Positions 1 to 10,754 of a DNA stretch of 64,000 nucleotides are shown piece after piece. The first letter of the stretch is position 1. Every line of letters begins with the position of its first letter. This stretch comes from Castanea sativa. Its lineage: Eukaryota > Streptophyta > Magnoliopsida > Fagales > Fagaceae. Under the pieces are notes generated by a model that saw only the letters and a list, made by a program, of their open reading frames with translations, was not told the DNA's origin and did no database searches. The DNA lies in the NCBI RefSeq assembly GCF_040712315.1, contig NC_134013.1, positions 74,654,001 to 74,718,000 on the forward strand. Reading direction: 5' to 3'. Both the position numbers and the translations under genes were made by a program.

Positions 1-480
1 ACAGACGCCACAACGCACTAACATTAGCAACAATGAGGTACAAGAGTTCCACAGACCAAGAGAAAAGATTATTTCTACTACCTGCAAGTTAAAAAGTACA
101 GAGAAACAGAACAAAGACAATGGATAATATCCTTGTTCCCAAAATTTAATCACTTCTCAGTATCACCTCAAAGAGAAAGGCTAACTGGGACAAACATGGA
201 TATCATGTTTCCAATGGACACTTCTAGGGAACAAATCCCCACCCCCCCTCCCCCAACTATTGAATTATTACCAAAAAAAAATAAATAAAGAAGACAAACA
301 TGGCTATCCAGTGAAAAAAAAAAAGTATTTTAGAGATAGCATATAGTTGAAAAACTTCCAATCTCCAAAGGCAGTTATGTTAACTTGTTTTTTTCTGGTG
401 CCTCTTTACCTAATAGAGCACGCACCTACTGCTAGTAATAAGGACCAAACAAGTAGTACAAGTTATTGGCACTTATTAAA
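1..480. other. AT-rich intergenic sequence
   Basis: No supported gene. The stretch has short poly-A and poly-C tracts and no ORF with a recognisable domain. Confidence 0.6.
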
Positions 481-491
481 AAAAAAAAAAA

Positions 492-668
492 AGATGCTAC
501 ATTTACAACATTTTCAGAACAAATCACAGGTGGTTAGTTATTATTGGTTCAAATTTGAACTAAATACTAAGATTACTTTTTTGCACCAACAATAACAACC
601 AGTAACAACCTGCCACTTAGGATTTGTTGTAAAATGTTAAAAAAATATTGTGGACATATCATTTCCTC
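492..668. repeat. Foldback (MITE-like) element, family copy 1
   Basis: The two ends are imperfect inverted copies: a 'atgctac..caacattt' left end and a 'aaaatattgtggacatatcattt' type right end. Inside is a core with 'tggttcaaatttgaac' and 'attacttttttgc', followed by 'caacaataacaacc'. The same core recurs at 44040-44232 and, as a nearly complete hairpin, at 49247-49490. Three dispersed copies with the same termini indicate a small non-autonomous DNA transposon. No coding capacity. The superfamily cannot be assigned by eye. Confidence 0.6.
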
Positions 669-669
669 A

Positions 670-1513
670 AAAAAAAATTAGTACAAGCTATAGGCAATAC
701 TAAAGTAAAGCAATTAACCCTAAAAAATTTCCGTAATGTTTGCTAGCTACTCCACTCCTTAAGCATTAACCCAAGGGAGGTTTCCATAATGTTTGTTAGC
801 TACTCCATGCTTTTGAAATACGCATCACATCAAACTGAAGCAAAGCCACCTATGGAATGGTCCATATCAAACGCCTTTGCAAGAACACAACCACGACATT
901 TAGGTCCAAACAATCTAAATTGAAAGGTTTGCAATGTTCTCTTTTCTAATGGACTAAAGCTTTCACAAAAACAAAGTATCACATGACCTCAACTATGTTA
1001 TGTCTGTCCTAATTTGCAATGGAGAACAAACTGACATCCATAACCATTAATCCAAGTAGAAGTCAATTCACTTTGGTTACATAAAACCAGCTACCTTATG
1101 AGTGTAAAATAATTAGGGTTCACATTTTCACATGTATTGTTTTTACTTGAATTTCAACTTCTTACAAATTGCATATTCTAGCCAGAGTTGAAGATGTAAG
1201 TCTTTTTTTTTTTTTTTTTTGAGAAACAAAGATGTAAGTCAACACAACACAATTTGACAAAGCAAATCAAATGTTTCCTTAAACAAGAGATGCATAAGTT
1301 AATCATTAATACCTGCTGTCAAAAAAGGAATAAAACAAATACAATATTTTTCCCTAATTTTTCACATCTAATACTAGCAAATAACTCTCTCTCACTCTCT
1401 CTCTCAAAAAAAAACAAAAAAAACAAACAAACACTAGCAAATAACAAACCATTCAATCATAAAAAATAATTTAAACATGCCATGTAAGATCAAGGAAACA
1501 CCCACCACCAACA
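670..1513. other. Intergenic DNA downstream of the trihelix gene
   Basis: AT-rich with poly-T (about 1204-1220) and CT-rich tracts (about 1386-1405). A short near-duplicate ('cataatgtttg.tagctactcca') occurs at about 733-755 and 786-808. The proximal part should contain the 3' UTR of the minus-strand trihelix gene. No RNA gene was seen. Confidence 0.5.
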
Positions 1514-2590
1514 TCACTCACTGAGATTCTCTTCAGAAGCATCGGAATCCTCATCATCCTCCACCTCTTCCTGCATTTTCGCAATCTCCACCTGCGCCCT
1601 CTCCAGAATCTGCTTCTTCTGCAACTCCAACTCCCTCTGGAACTCCAACCTCATCTTCTCCAACTCCATCATCTGCTGCCTCTTACTACTCTCAATCTTC
1701 TCATATATCTCCCCGAACTTCTGTATCGAATCCGCCAACACCTTATATGACAACCCATCTCCACCAATTCCTCTCACTCCCCCCCTCTCATCAAACCCAT
1801 TCCCCTCCTCTTCCTCCTCCTCATTCTCCGACTCCCCAGGACTATCCCTCATCTCATCAAACCCATTAGACCTCTCCAAATAAACCCGGGTATTCATAAA
1901 CACATACTCCCCGGAATCAATCCCACACGCCAACCCACATTCTTGCCTCGGCGACGAAGCCATTAACATATCCATCTTCTTAAAGTAGACCCATTTGCTA
2001 GAACTCAATCCAAAGTCCTCAACTTTAGCCCTCTCTTTCTTGTACTTCCTCTTCAGCTTATCCAACATAGTCCTACACTGCAACTCATCCTTCTCCATCT
2101 TCGATGCCTCCGATACCTTCTCCGCAACATCCTTCCAGTCCTCAGACCTCAAGCTCTTCCTCCCCAATTGGAGAAACCTGTCCCCCCACACCTCCAACAG
2201 CACAAACACCGAGTGCTCATTCCAGTCAGCACCCGAATACAAAGGCTTCGAGCTCCTGCTACCCCTCGGCACCGAAGCGAAGTCGAACTCGAACTCCGGA
2301 ATCGAATTCCTTAGCTTCCTCTTCTTTGAGTGCCTATCGACAAATTCACCATCTCCTTCCAAATTCCGATAATACCCATCTGGGTTTTCGTCATCTTCGT
2401 CCTCCAAATCTTCTTGCAACTCGACTTCGTTTTCGTCGTCGTCGTCGTCTTCTTCGATTTCGTAGCGATTGGAGATTGGGTGAGAGAAAGGAGCATTGCG
2501 AATTGGGTTTCTATGGCGACGAGGCGGGTTGTATGGGTTTAAAGAATAGGGCTTTGAAGGGTACCTCGCGTCGTCTTCAATGTCGTCCAT
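1514..2590 (-). CDS. Trihelix transcription factor, SIP1-type
   Basis: Predicted nuclear DNA-binding protein of 358 residues, read as one uninterrupted exon from ATG (2590-2588) to TGA. Residues 46-70 are an acidic run. A basic KKRKLR cluster (89-94) looks like a nuclear localisation signal. Residues 122-205 form the trihelix (Myb/SANT-related) domain, with W123, W135 and W152 and the helix-3 pattern C..M.DKLKRKYKKE. A second acidic run (254-262) precedes a C-terminal coiled coil (about 285-342) rich in E, K, Q and L with a FGEIYEKIE core. That coiled coil plus a single trihelix is the layout of the SIP1 clade, whose members dimerise and bind GT-like elements or act as co-repressors. No frame damage. 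Overlapping ORFs on the other strand are shadows of its biased codon use. The specific orthologue was not determined. Confidence 0.9.
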   Translation of the reverse strand: MDDIEDDARYPSKPYSLNPYNPPRRHRNPIRNAPFSHPISNRYEIEEDDDDDENEVELQEDLEDEDDENPDGYYRNLEGDGEFVDRHSKKRKLRNSIPEFEFDFASVPRGSRSSKPLYSGADWNEHSVFVLLEVWGDRFLQLGRKSLRSEDWKDVAEKVSEASKMEKDELQCRTMLDKLKRKYKKERAKVEDFGLSSSKWVYFKKMDMLMASSPRQECGLACGIDSGEYVFMNTRVYLERSNGFDEMRDSPGESENEEEEEEGNGFDERGGVRGIGGDGLSYKVLADSIQKFGEIYEKIESSKRQQMMELEKMRLEFQRELELQKKQILERAQVEIAKMQEEVEDDEDSDASEENLSE

Positions 2591-2870
2591 TTTGTTTTTT
2601 TTTCCTGCAATGAAATTGATTTAGAACCAAACGAGCCCTAATTTTGATTTTGAGAAATGTTAGGGTTTTTGTTTTGGTTTGGAATTGAGGACGGTGTCGT
2701 TTTTGTTGGGGCTTGGCAAACCCTAAATTGTTCTATTTTTCTGGTGAAATTTTTGAAGAAAGAGTTGGAAGTTTCGGGTAGGTGAGAGAGAGAGAGAGAA
2801 ACTGAGTGAATCGGGTGGGTTTTTGGGGAAAATATCGGCGGGAGCTAAAATGCACCCGGGGTGCGTGCGT
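2591..2870 (-). promoter_or_regulatory. 5' UTR/promoter region of the trihelix gene
   Basis: The DNA just upstream of the ATG on the minus strand carries a CT/GA dinucleotide run at about 2783-2798, typical of plant 5' leaders. Several stretches read as AAACCCTA-like telo-box motifs on one strand or the other (for example 'caaaccctaaat' near 2718-2729), which are common in promoters of growth-related genes. No clear TATA box was picked out. A GTGC/GCGT microsatellite lies at about 2860-2878. Confidence 0.45.
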
Positions 2871-2879
2871 GCGTGCGTG

Positions 2880-3868
2880 GTGTTAAATTAAAGTGGCCGT
2901 CGGTTTTCACTTTTTCTGTTTTCAGTAGATTGTCCACGCGTCACCGGTGCGCGTAGCTATGTGTTGTGTTTGTATTGTTGTCTTGTGCCTCACTGACACT
3001 GGGTTTCTGGGCCATGTTGGATTGGAACTTGATTCCAGAAGGCTGCCAGTGGCCACCGAGAATTTGCTAGAAACTGAAGTGGTAAACGTGGGCTAAAGCC
3101 CAGGTACTGCGTGAGATGGATGAAAACATACCAACAACACCCACACCCACACCCCCACCCCCCTCTTTTGTTTATTATTATTATTATTATTAGTAGCAGT
3201 ATGTAACTAGTGCTTATCCATATGATGAATTGTAGGGGTGCTATTGATGTTAACTTAGGTTATAAAACATATAGGATATTAATGCGACCAGGACATTTGG
3301 AGGTATTGAAATACTTTTTTCTTACAATTTTCATGATATTAGTTACACTAAGTTTTTCATTACACTGCTATTATGTACATAATTTTAAAAATTACTATTG
3401 GATACTACATATATAATATTAATTTACGATCATTGTTCATGAAATTCTACTAAATACACCACAAAATAAAAGAATAAATTGGTCCAACAGTATTTCTTAA
3501 ATTGAACGAGGATAGGTGCATGGAATCGTTCAACTTGATTACAATTTGTTACATTCAAGACCTTGGCATACAAAATATCTTAATAGAAACAGTACAAAAA
3601 ACATGCTCATTAGTTTAGAGAAAAAAAACAGCAAAAATTTAAACAATAGATGAGACAGGTGACGCAAAATTAATTCTAATTGAACTCTAATTTTTACACT
3701 GAATTAATTAACTTGGCACAAAAAATTAAATACTTAGATTAGATGAAACACGTAGCGCAAAATTAGACTCTAATTGAATTCTAATTTTAAATCTAATTGA
3801 ATTTTCTCTCAGTTTTACTTGTTAATATAAACCAACCCCAAGGGAGTACATAGGTGATGGGCTCATTA
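2880..3868. other. Intergenic DNA upstream of the trihelix gene
   Basis: Contains a C-rich tract ('acacccacacccacaccccc', about 3138-3163), a TTA microsatellite at about 3172-3192, and two diverged units about 93 bp apart ('gatgagacaggtgacgcaaaatt' near 3649 and 'gatgaaacacgtagcgcaaaatt' near 3742). No gene supported. Confidence 0.5.
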
Positions 3869-4042
3869 GTAGCGGTGAGCAAGGGCTTGCCTGACCCGAC
3901 CTGACATATCTTGGGCAAGTTTGAGTATGCTTAGGTCTATTGTTGGCTCACACAATTAGGTTGTCATCGACTTTGGTTTGGGTTGTGGGTCAATAATTCA
4001 CTCGATTTTTTTTTTTTTTGGAAAAATCCGATTTGGATTTTG

Positions 4043-4046
<4 letters not shown>

Positions 4047-4096
<50 letters not shown>
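4047..4096. repeat. (CT)n microsatellite
   Basis: About 25 uninterrupted CT units, followed by C/T-rich leader-like sequence ('ctccacactctcaaaccctc'). Inside the hAT element it sits where a 5' UTR would be expected. Confidence 0.9.
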
Positions 4097-4101
<5 letters not shown>

Positions 4102-5222
4102 TCTCACCTCTCCACACTCTCAAACCCTCACTAAATCTCAATGAAACTTTCTCAATCTCACTCAATCCTTTCTCACAATCTCACTAACGATAAGTTAAAA
4201 AAAAAATTGTTTTGATTTTTGGTTTAGGATTTCGGTTTTGGGTATTAGTAAAATTGGGGTTTGATTGGGTTTCTTTAAGGGATTTGCCTCACGGATTTTT
4301 GATATTTTGTGGTTTTTTGGGTATTTTTAGACTATGATGTTAATGCTGTTTTAGTTTTTGAGTAATTTGGGAATTTCGGCATCTAGGTATAAGTATGCTT
4401 TCATTTAAATGAAACTTTTGGTCATTTAGATTAATAAATATATGAAATGCTTTTGCTTAAATTCATGCGTTTATTTAATGGGTTATTTTAGTTTTTGAGT
4501 AATTTTGCTAATTTTGCTTCTATGTAATGGTATGCTTTTGGTTAGTTGTGACTATTGGCGACTTAGATTGATAAATATCTGGAATGCTTTACTTAAATTT
4601 ATTAGTTTAAGCTTACTTCATCGTTTTAGTTTTGTTACAACTGCTTGAATTTGGGTTCTAGTGCACGTTTGATTCTACTTTAATTTTGCTATTTGGGCTT
4701 TTAAGTCCGATTAGTTTAAATTATAATTTGGTTGTTTGGGTGGTTAAACTTAATAGTTGTTGTCTATGATTTTGACATGTTCTTAATGTTGTAGTTTTCT
4801 AGTTGCTTTGTTGTGTTCCATTTTCTGCATGTTGTTGCTAGTGAAGACAAGATTGTTATAGGTAGTTTGAAATTTTTCAATGAGAATTCATATGGTTTGG
4901 TTATTCGATTTCTCCTTAGTAGTGAGTTAACCAAGCATTGATTGGTTACCTCATTTTTTTGAAAACTTGCAATTCTTTTTTTTTTTGAGTTCATAGTATG
5001 TCATGTTTTTTAGGTAGTATTTGATGTAAACTATCATTTTTGTACTTTTTTTGATGATGATATGCTTCCACTGGTATATTGTTATTGTGAAAGTGTTATT
5101 AACATATATTTAATTTACTTGTTTCTACTGTATTTTTTTACATAGTTTATTATATTTATGAAAAAAACGTCTATGTAATCTTATTTTATTTTATTTATTT
5201 TGTTTATTAGTTGATTTATTTT

Positions 5223-7290
5223 TGTTGCTCAACCGGATTCAAATGAGCCTTTACAACATAATACTATCATTGCAAGACCTGCTGCCATTGCAAGACTTGC
5301 TAGGAAACCTCCTTGTCTAGCCAAGGTGAAAGCTTCTTCTTCTAATCCTAATAAGAGAAAACAATCATGGGCTTGAGAACACTTTGATAAATTTGTAGAC
5401 AAAGATGGTCAAACTAAGACGAGATGTAAATATCGTAGAAAAGAGTATATGGCTAATAGTAGAATTTATGGGACATCTAATGTAAAATCTCATGTGCCCA
5501 CTTGTCTCGAGTATCCTAATCAAGATTTGCCTGAAGGAGAACACCCATTGTCCAACGATGGGGAGGAGGAAAATCTAGTACCTAGGAGCTTTTCAAATGT
5601 TGCAGGTAGAAAAGCTCTTACTGAAATGATAATATTGGATGAAATTTCCTTTAGGTTTGTAGAGGGTTCAGGATTCAAAAGGTTTTGTAAGATCCTTTAA
5701 CTTAATTTTAATACCCCATCTTATTTTACAGTAGCTAAAGATGTGAGTATGATTTACATTATGGAGAAGAATAAGTTGAAAAATGCCTTGAGAGGCTGTA
5801 AGCTTTGTCTTACCACTTATGCATGGACTTCAATTCAAAATTTCAATTATATGTGTCTTACTTGTCATTGTGTAGATGGTAATTGGAAGCAACATAAAAG
5901 GATTTTGAACTTTTGTATTGTTGATAACCATAAGGGGAAGACCATTAGAATCTTGTTTTGAAGATTGGAATATTGAGGACATTTCACCTTGTCGATGAAT
6001 AATGCTAGTTCAAATGATATGATCATTGACTACTTGAAAAAATCTACTAAAATGTGGAAAAGTATTGTTTTGGGCCATGAATTTTTACACATGAGGTGTT
6101 GTGCTCACATCCTCAACTTTATTGGATTAAAAAAATATAATAAGTCAATTGATAGGGTGTGTGATACAGTTAGATATGTGAAAGCTTCTCCAAATAGGTT
6201 ACAACCCTTCAAAAATGTGTGGAGAAAGTGAAAATAGAGTCAAAGTCTATTTTATATTTAGATGTGGCCACTAGGTGGAACTCCACCTATAATATGTTGG
6301 AAAATGCTGAAATTTTTGAAGAGGCATTCAAGTAGATGGAAATTCATGATCCTAGTTATAAGTCCCACTTTCATGATGCTGAATCAAGTCAGAAATGTCT
6401 TAAAGAAGAAAATTGAGAAAGAAATTTTAGAGACTTTTTAAAAAATGCCACAAAGAGGTTCTCAAGTTCCTTGTATGTGACATCAAATGATTTATTTGAC
6501 GAGATGTATATGATTCAGAGCAAGATAAATAAATTGTCTAAGAGTGGTGATTATTTTTTGAGCTCAATAGCAAAAGAAATGACGGGGAAGTTTGACAAGT
6601 ATTGGGGGATCAAAGAGAATTTATCAAAGAAAATATATTTTATCTTATATGTTGTTGTGGTCCTTAGTCCTCGAAAAAGTTGAGGTATTTGTGTAATTTA
6701 TGAAACTTTGTATCGGAAAGTTGTCGTTGAGTCTATGATTAATCATATGAACACCAAATTGACATGCTTGTTTGATCATTATTATTCAATTAATTCATCA
6801 TCTATGTCTATGAAAAGTGAGGGTGAGACATCAAGAATGGAAGTTGATGATGATGATCCACAAAAATTTCTTAGTCTCTCAATACAAGGCCTTTAAGCAA
6901 GTGACAAAGTTTGTTGGGTGTAAGAATGAGGTTGACAAATGCTTGATGGAGGATTGTGAAGGTGTGAATGAGAAAAACTTCAATATACTGGACTGGTGGA
7001 AGTCTAATACAAGTAAGTATATTATATTATCTTGGTTGGCACGGGATGTATTGGTTGCACCAGTTTCTACACTGGCTTCTAAGTTGGCATTTAGTATAGG
7101 AGAATGTATACTAGATCTATTTCTTACTTCACTCACCTCTGATATGGTACAATCTCTCATATGTGTTCAAAATTGGCTTCAAGCTTCAGAGGTATAGGAA
7201 CATATATTAGATCCATTTAGTATAGGAGAACGTATACTAGATCTATTTTGTAGATCCATTTTTGGATGCGAAGTTAGCTTCACCCTCAGT
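5223..7290 (+). pseudogene. hAT transposase with BED zinc finger, broken
   Basis: Remnant of a plant hAT transposase (RICESLEEPER/zf-BED type), the enzyme that would mobilise this element. In order: a basic N-terminal region; an in-frame TGA at 5374-5376; a BED finger with HFDKFVDKDG, in which the expected second cysteine of C-x2-C is arginine (CKYR); the central RNase H-like part with MRCCAHILNFI and, in another frame, DVATRWNSTYNML; and the C-terminal dimerisation block at about 7050-7195 with STLASKLAFSIGECILD and LICVQNWLQ. At least five frame changes or stops separate these blocks, so no functional protein is possible. After the C-terminal block, a short sequence ('tttagtataggagaa.gtatactagatct') is repeated at about 7089 and 7219. 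Family identity is firm; exon structure is not reconstructed. Confidence 0.8.
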
Positions 7291-8009
7291 AGTGTCACCT
7301 TTTCCCTCATGCATTATTACTAATCTTGATTAATTTGCCCACATTCATTGGTGAGTTATTTGGTATTTTTATTTGTTGTTATGATATTTTTGTCCAAAAC
7401 ACAATTGATGAATTTAGCTAGCATGTCACCTTGTAGGAGTAGGCTGTTCCAACATCCTAAGTTTGTTTATTGATTACTTTTGTTGTAATTAACCATTAAA
7501 TGAGCATATTATTTGTGTGATTTAGACCTAAGCATGGTAGTCTATTCTCCCATACTTTGACACTACCTAAAGGAGACTTGAATGGTTGAAAATTGAGAAC
7601 TTAGGCCTTGCAGTATTGGAGGTGCTCTAGTTTTGTTTGATGGGAGGAATATGAATTGTTTTATTTATTTATTTATTTATTGTTGTGTTACATTCCTTTT
7701 TTCTTTTTTTTCCTTTTTGTGTGTGACACTTGGAGTCAATACCCTTTTTGTTTGATGACATTGCTATCTTGATCAAGTGATATTAAAAGGAAGTAGTGAT
7801 TGAGATCTTTTTTGCATTTTAGTTTCATCAAAGAACAATAGAAATGTTGGCCGCTACATTTTAAGTTTGTTTTGCATATGTTATTGTTTGTATTTGTTGC
7901 TTGTTTTGCTTATTATTTCTTGTTTAGAACTACTCTATCTATCTCTCCCTCATTTTATGTTTATTACTATTTCTCTTTTTGGCTTGGTTTCTACTAGAAG
8001 CTTATTAGT

Positions 8010-8090
8010 TACATTTATTGGAATGAAAATGATTGTCACATTTATTGGAATGAAAATGATTGTCACATTTATTGGAATGAAAATGATTTA
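8010..8090. repeat. 27-bp tandem repeat, three copies
   Basis: Unit 'acatttattggaatgaaaat' plus seven further bases, repeated head to tail three times with almost no divergence. The period is a multiple of three, so the forward frame reads a repeating TFIGMKMIV. It lies in the non-coding 3' part of the hAT remnant, and translation is not suggested. Confidence 0.9.
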
Positions 8091-8118
8091 GAGGTATACA
8101 AAAACTTCTATTTGGAAC

Positions 8119-8356
8119 TATGTCCTGCTAGTGTTATGAGATGAGGATAATCAAACCTTTAAGATAAGTATCTTTGTGACTTTGAGATTAGTATGATGTA
8201 ATACATCTTCCAAAAATGACATGTATTGTTGATGCATTATGTCCTGCTAGTGCTATGAGATGAGGATAGTCAAACCTTTAAGATAAGTATCTTTGTGACT
8301 TTGAGATTAGTATGATGTAATACATCTTCCAAAACTGACGTGTATTGTTGATGTGT
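8119..8356. repeat. 119-bp tandem duplication
   Basis: The block beginning 'tatgtcctgctagtg' at 8119 is repeated from 8238 with about five substitutions. The low divergence means it is younger than the surrounding transposon decay. Confidence 0.9.
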
Positions 8357-8846
8357 TTGTATTCTCAAAATAAGAAATAAGGAGGAAACAATGGCTAGCC
8401 AAAACTGAAGTTTCCATAATTAGCCTTCCCCCATTAGAGTTTGATTCAAAATTTGAATTCTATTTTGAATTTAAACTTTCCTTTGGAAGGAAATAAATCA
8501 AGAAGGTGGAATAAATTCATATTGCATTTCCTTAAATGAGTTGGGTCATTATCATTAATGAATTTAATGCCAAAATATTTTCTTTTAAAAGTTAAATTTG
8601 AACTTGAATGAAATTTGGCAAATGATAATAGAGTCATAAATATTGAGATTTGGTCGAGTTCTCAAATTGGAAAGAGGTTTGGTCATCAATGCCAATATTA
8701 TAGAAAAAAACCCCAAAAAAGCAAAAGACCCAACGAAAAAAAAAAAAAAAAATCAAACCTTACCTAAGACCCAAAAACCTCATAAATCATTCAGGTGAGT
8801 TGATCAAACTTTCGGCAGGTTCGGTTTTTATTGGGTCGGGTTGCTG

Positions 8847-8985
8847 GTGACATGACATGACTCGGAGTCCCGAGGTCTCAGGTTCAATCTACCACATCAT
8901 CAATCCCTGAGGAAAGTGGGATAATCTGGCCAAAGGCTGGGCCACAACTTCTTTATATCCACACACACACAAAAAAAAAAACACA
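8847..8985 (+). mobile_element. SINE-like sequence
   Basis: Contains a box-B-like motif 'aggttcaatct' at about 8879-8890 and ends in a '(ca)n' plus poly-A tail at about 8959-8982. It interrupts the presumed right end of the hAT element. No convincing box A was identified, so this may be a fragment or a different retroposon. Confidence 0.35.
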
Positions 8986-9029
8986 ACTTTCTTGTATCCA
9001 AAAAAAAAATAAAAATGCAAGTTTGAAAT

Positions 9030-9582
9030 AACTCATTATTTGTCACTTCTTCATTTTTGGTAATTTAATTATAACACCAAAAATAAGTTTATTACTTCAA
9101 ATGCTAAGTACAATGATGTAGACACAATATTGCATTTATAAGTTATAGGTCATTGCAATAGTAACTTAAAAGTAGTAAATTATTGCATCAACAATAATTA
9201 TTTGCAACAACTTATAATTTTTTATTGCAATACGGCCTTAATATCTTAGTCCATTAGGAAATTTGTTTGCAATAACTTAGAATGAAAAAAAATAATTACA
9301 ATAATTTGACTCAAATTATTTTTGTTAACTATTTGCAATATATTGCAATAATAACCGTGAAATAATAGCTTATTACTACAAGATATTCGTCACAATATAT
9401 TGTTTTTTGGAACATATATATTATTGCATTAAAGTTATCATTAAAATACTTGAAGTTTATTGCAATAAAAAAATTTGCTACATAAACCTATTACCTCATA
9501 TTTTATTGCATTTATTGGAACAATAATTTTGACTTTATTACAACAAAAAATTTCGTTGTAACAAACCCTTTTCTTTATAGTG
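9030..9582 (-). mobile_element. CACTA-type terminus with subterminal repeats
   Basis: On the minus strand the sequence starts CACTATAAAGAAAAGGG at 9582, matching the CACTA/EnSpm terminal consensus. Inward from it are many repeats of TTGCAATAA and TTGTAATAA-type motifs in both orientations as far as about 9030, as expected for subterminal transposase-binding repeats. The flanking 'gtg|ttg' fits a 3-bp target duplication, but the other end was not found. No transposase is present, so this is a truncated or non-autonomous copy. Confidence 0.45.
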
Positions 9583-9649
9583 TTGTACGTGAATTTAAGA
9601 ACGAAGTTAAACTGATTGCAAACCTTCAACACTGAAACCTCGTAAGGCT

Positions 9650-9741
9650 CTTGTGATGAGAAGAAAGTATGCTGATTTATGAGTATTTGTCAAAGCTTGT
9701 GATGAGAAGAAAGTATGCTGATTTATGAGTATTTGTCAAAT
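9650..9741. repeat. 46-bp tandem duplication
   Basis: 'cttgtgatgagaagaaagta' and the bases after it occur at 9650 and again at 9696, with essentially identical units. Confidence 0.9.
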
Positions 9742-9929
9742 CAAAGCTTGGGCAGCTTCCTATTAAAATTGGCCGTCTCAACTTATATAATATATCTGAA
9801 TTTTTTTAATAAAAAATATATGGGATTTTGTTTTTTTTTTTTTGTTTTTACCTTGAATTTATAAGATATTGAACACGTAATCTTTATATTAGAAAATAGA
9901 TTAACTTTCTTAAGAAATAACTAGCCTCC

Positions 9930-10707
9930 TGTAGGGGGTAAAAATTCCTGAACAAACATTTGGGCTTTAGGCCTGGTTGGCTGGTACCAGTTTGTTTTTG
10001 ATCAGGGCCTCTAGACACACAAGTCAATCTGCACTGTAAAGGTCCGAGGAGTTGTCCGAGGAGGAATGTCTCCTCGGACAGGCCCGACAATGACCATAGG
10101 ACTTGCTAAACGGGTTAAAGGCAGAATTCTGAAAAAACTGATGGGTAAGAGGGTGATCCAAGCACCCTCTAGAAGCAAGGATGTGAGAGAAATATTTAAG
10201 GAAAAGCTACTACCACCACATTAAAAATCCTGCATCTACCTCCCTGGCCGCATTAATGGGGAAATGACCTTTGAACAGTAGGATTCAGCCTCCCTGCTAT
10301 TATTTGAAGATTTCAAGATGGCGGTGGATGTGACAAGTATCCAGGGAGAAGATTTGTATGACACATGGATGAACTAGTGAAGAAGAAATATATAAGGAAA
10401 CAAAAGAGGAAAGAGGGGGGATCTGCGCTTTCTGCTGAGAGAAAACAAGAACTAAAAATTGTAAACTTTGGCGTAGAAAGAGAATATATATATATATATA
10501 CAATTCGTCATCGGCTTATGTCCGAGGAGGTCTCCTTGTTGTATTCGATTACCATTTGCACAGATAGTGGCACTCTAGTCTGTTAATCAAACTTCCAACA
10601 TCCCGAACCTAGATTTCAAATCCATTCTCTACAAGTTTATTGTATAAGGCTCATTAGGCCCGAGCCCAACACTTGTTTTTAGGACCGGGTGCAATTGTGC
10701 ACTTACA
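9930..10707 (+). repeat. 5' LTR of the Tat element
   Basis: 778 bp, TGTAGGGGG...CTTACA. It matches the 3' LTR throughout. A TATA-rich stretch near 10486-10500 and a preceding 'tatataagg' are candidate promoter signals. Several 'tccgagga' motifs are spread along it and recur in the related solo LTRs at 57.3 and 58.7 kb. Confidence 0.93.
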
Positions 10708-10754
10708 ATTGGTGCCGTCTGTGGGAAATCTAGCGTTGAAGGAATTGGAACATC

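Larger units (their letters stand above)
3869..8846 (+). mobile_element. Decayed hAT-type DNA transposon (approximate limits)
   Basis: The left limit is set at 'tagcggtgagcaag' followed by a run of 'cctgacccgacctgac', which resembles the GTGAGC plus CCCGACC-rich termini of one plant hAT family. The right limit is a matching but inverted 'ttgggtcgggttgct' at about 8832-8846, where the end appears cut by SINE-like sequence. Between them lie a CT-rich leader, a broken hAT transposase (5223-7290) and tandem repeats. No 8-bp target duplication could be matched, so the limits are inferred from the termini and the transposase only. Confidence 0.45.

Noticed and set aside
1995..2613. Plus-strand open frames across the trihelix gene
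   Set aside because: They overlap a clear conserved-domain gene on the minus strand and encode low-complexity S/P-rich text with no domain.
3869..8846. A complete hAT element with defined target duplication
   Set aside because: No matching 8-bp flanks were found and the right end is interrupted, so only approximate limits are given.
8875..8895. tRNA gene based on a box-B-like motif
   Set aside because: No cloverleaf arms or box A around it; a SINE-like origin with an A-rich tail fits better.
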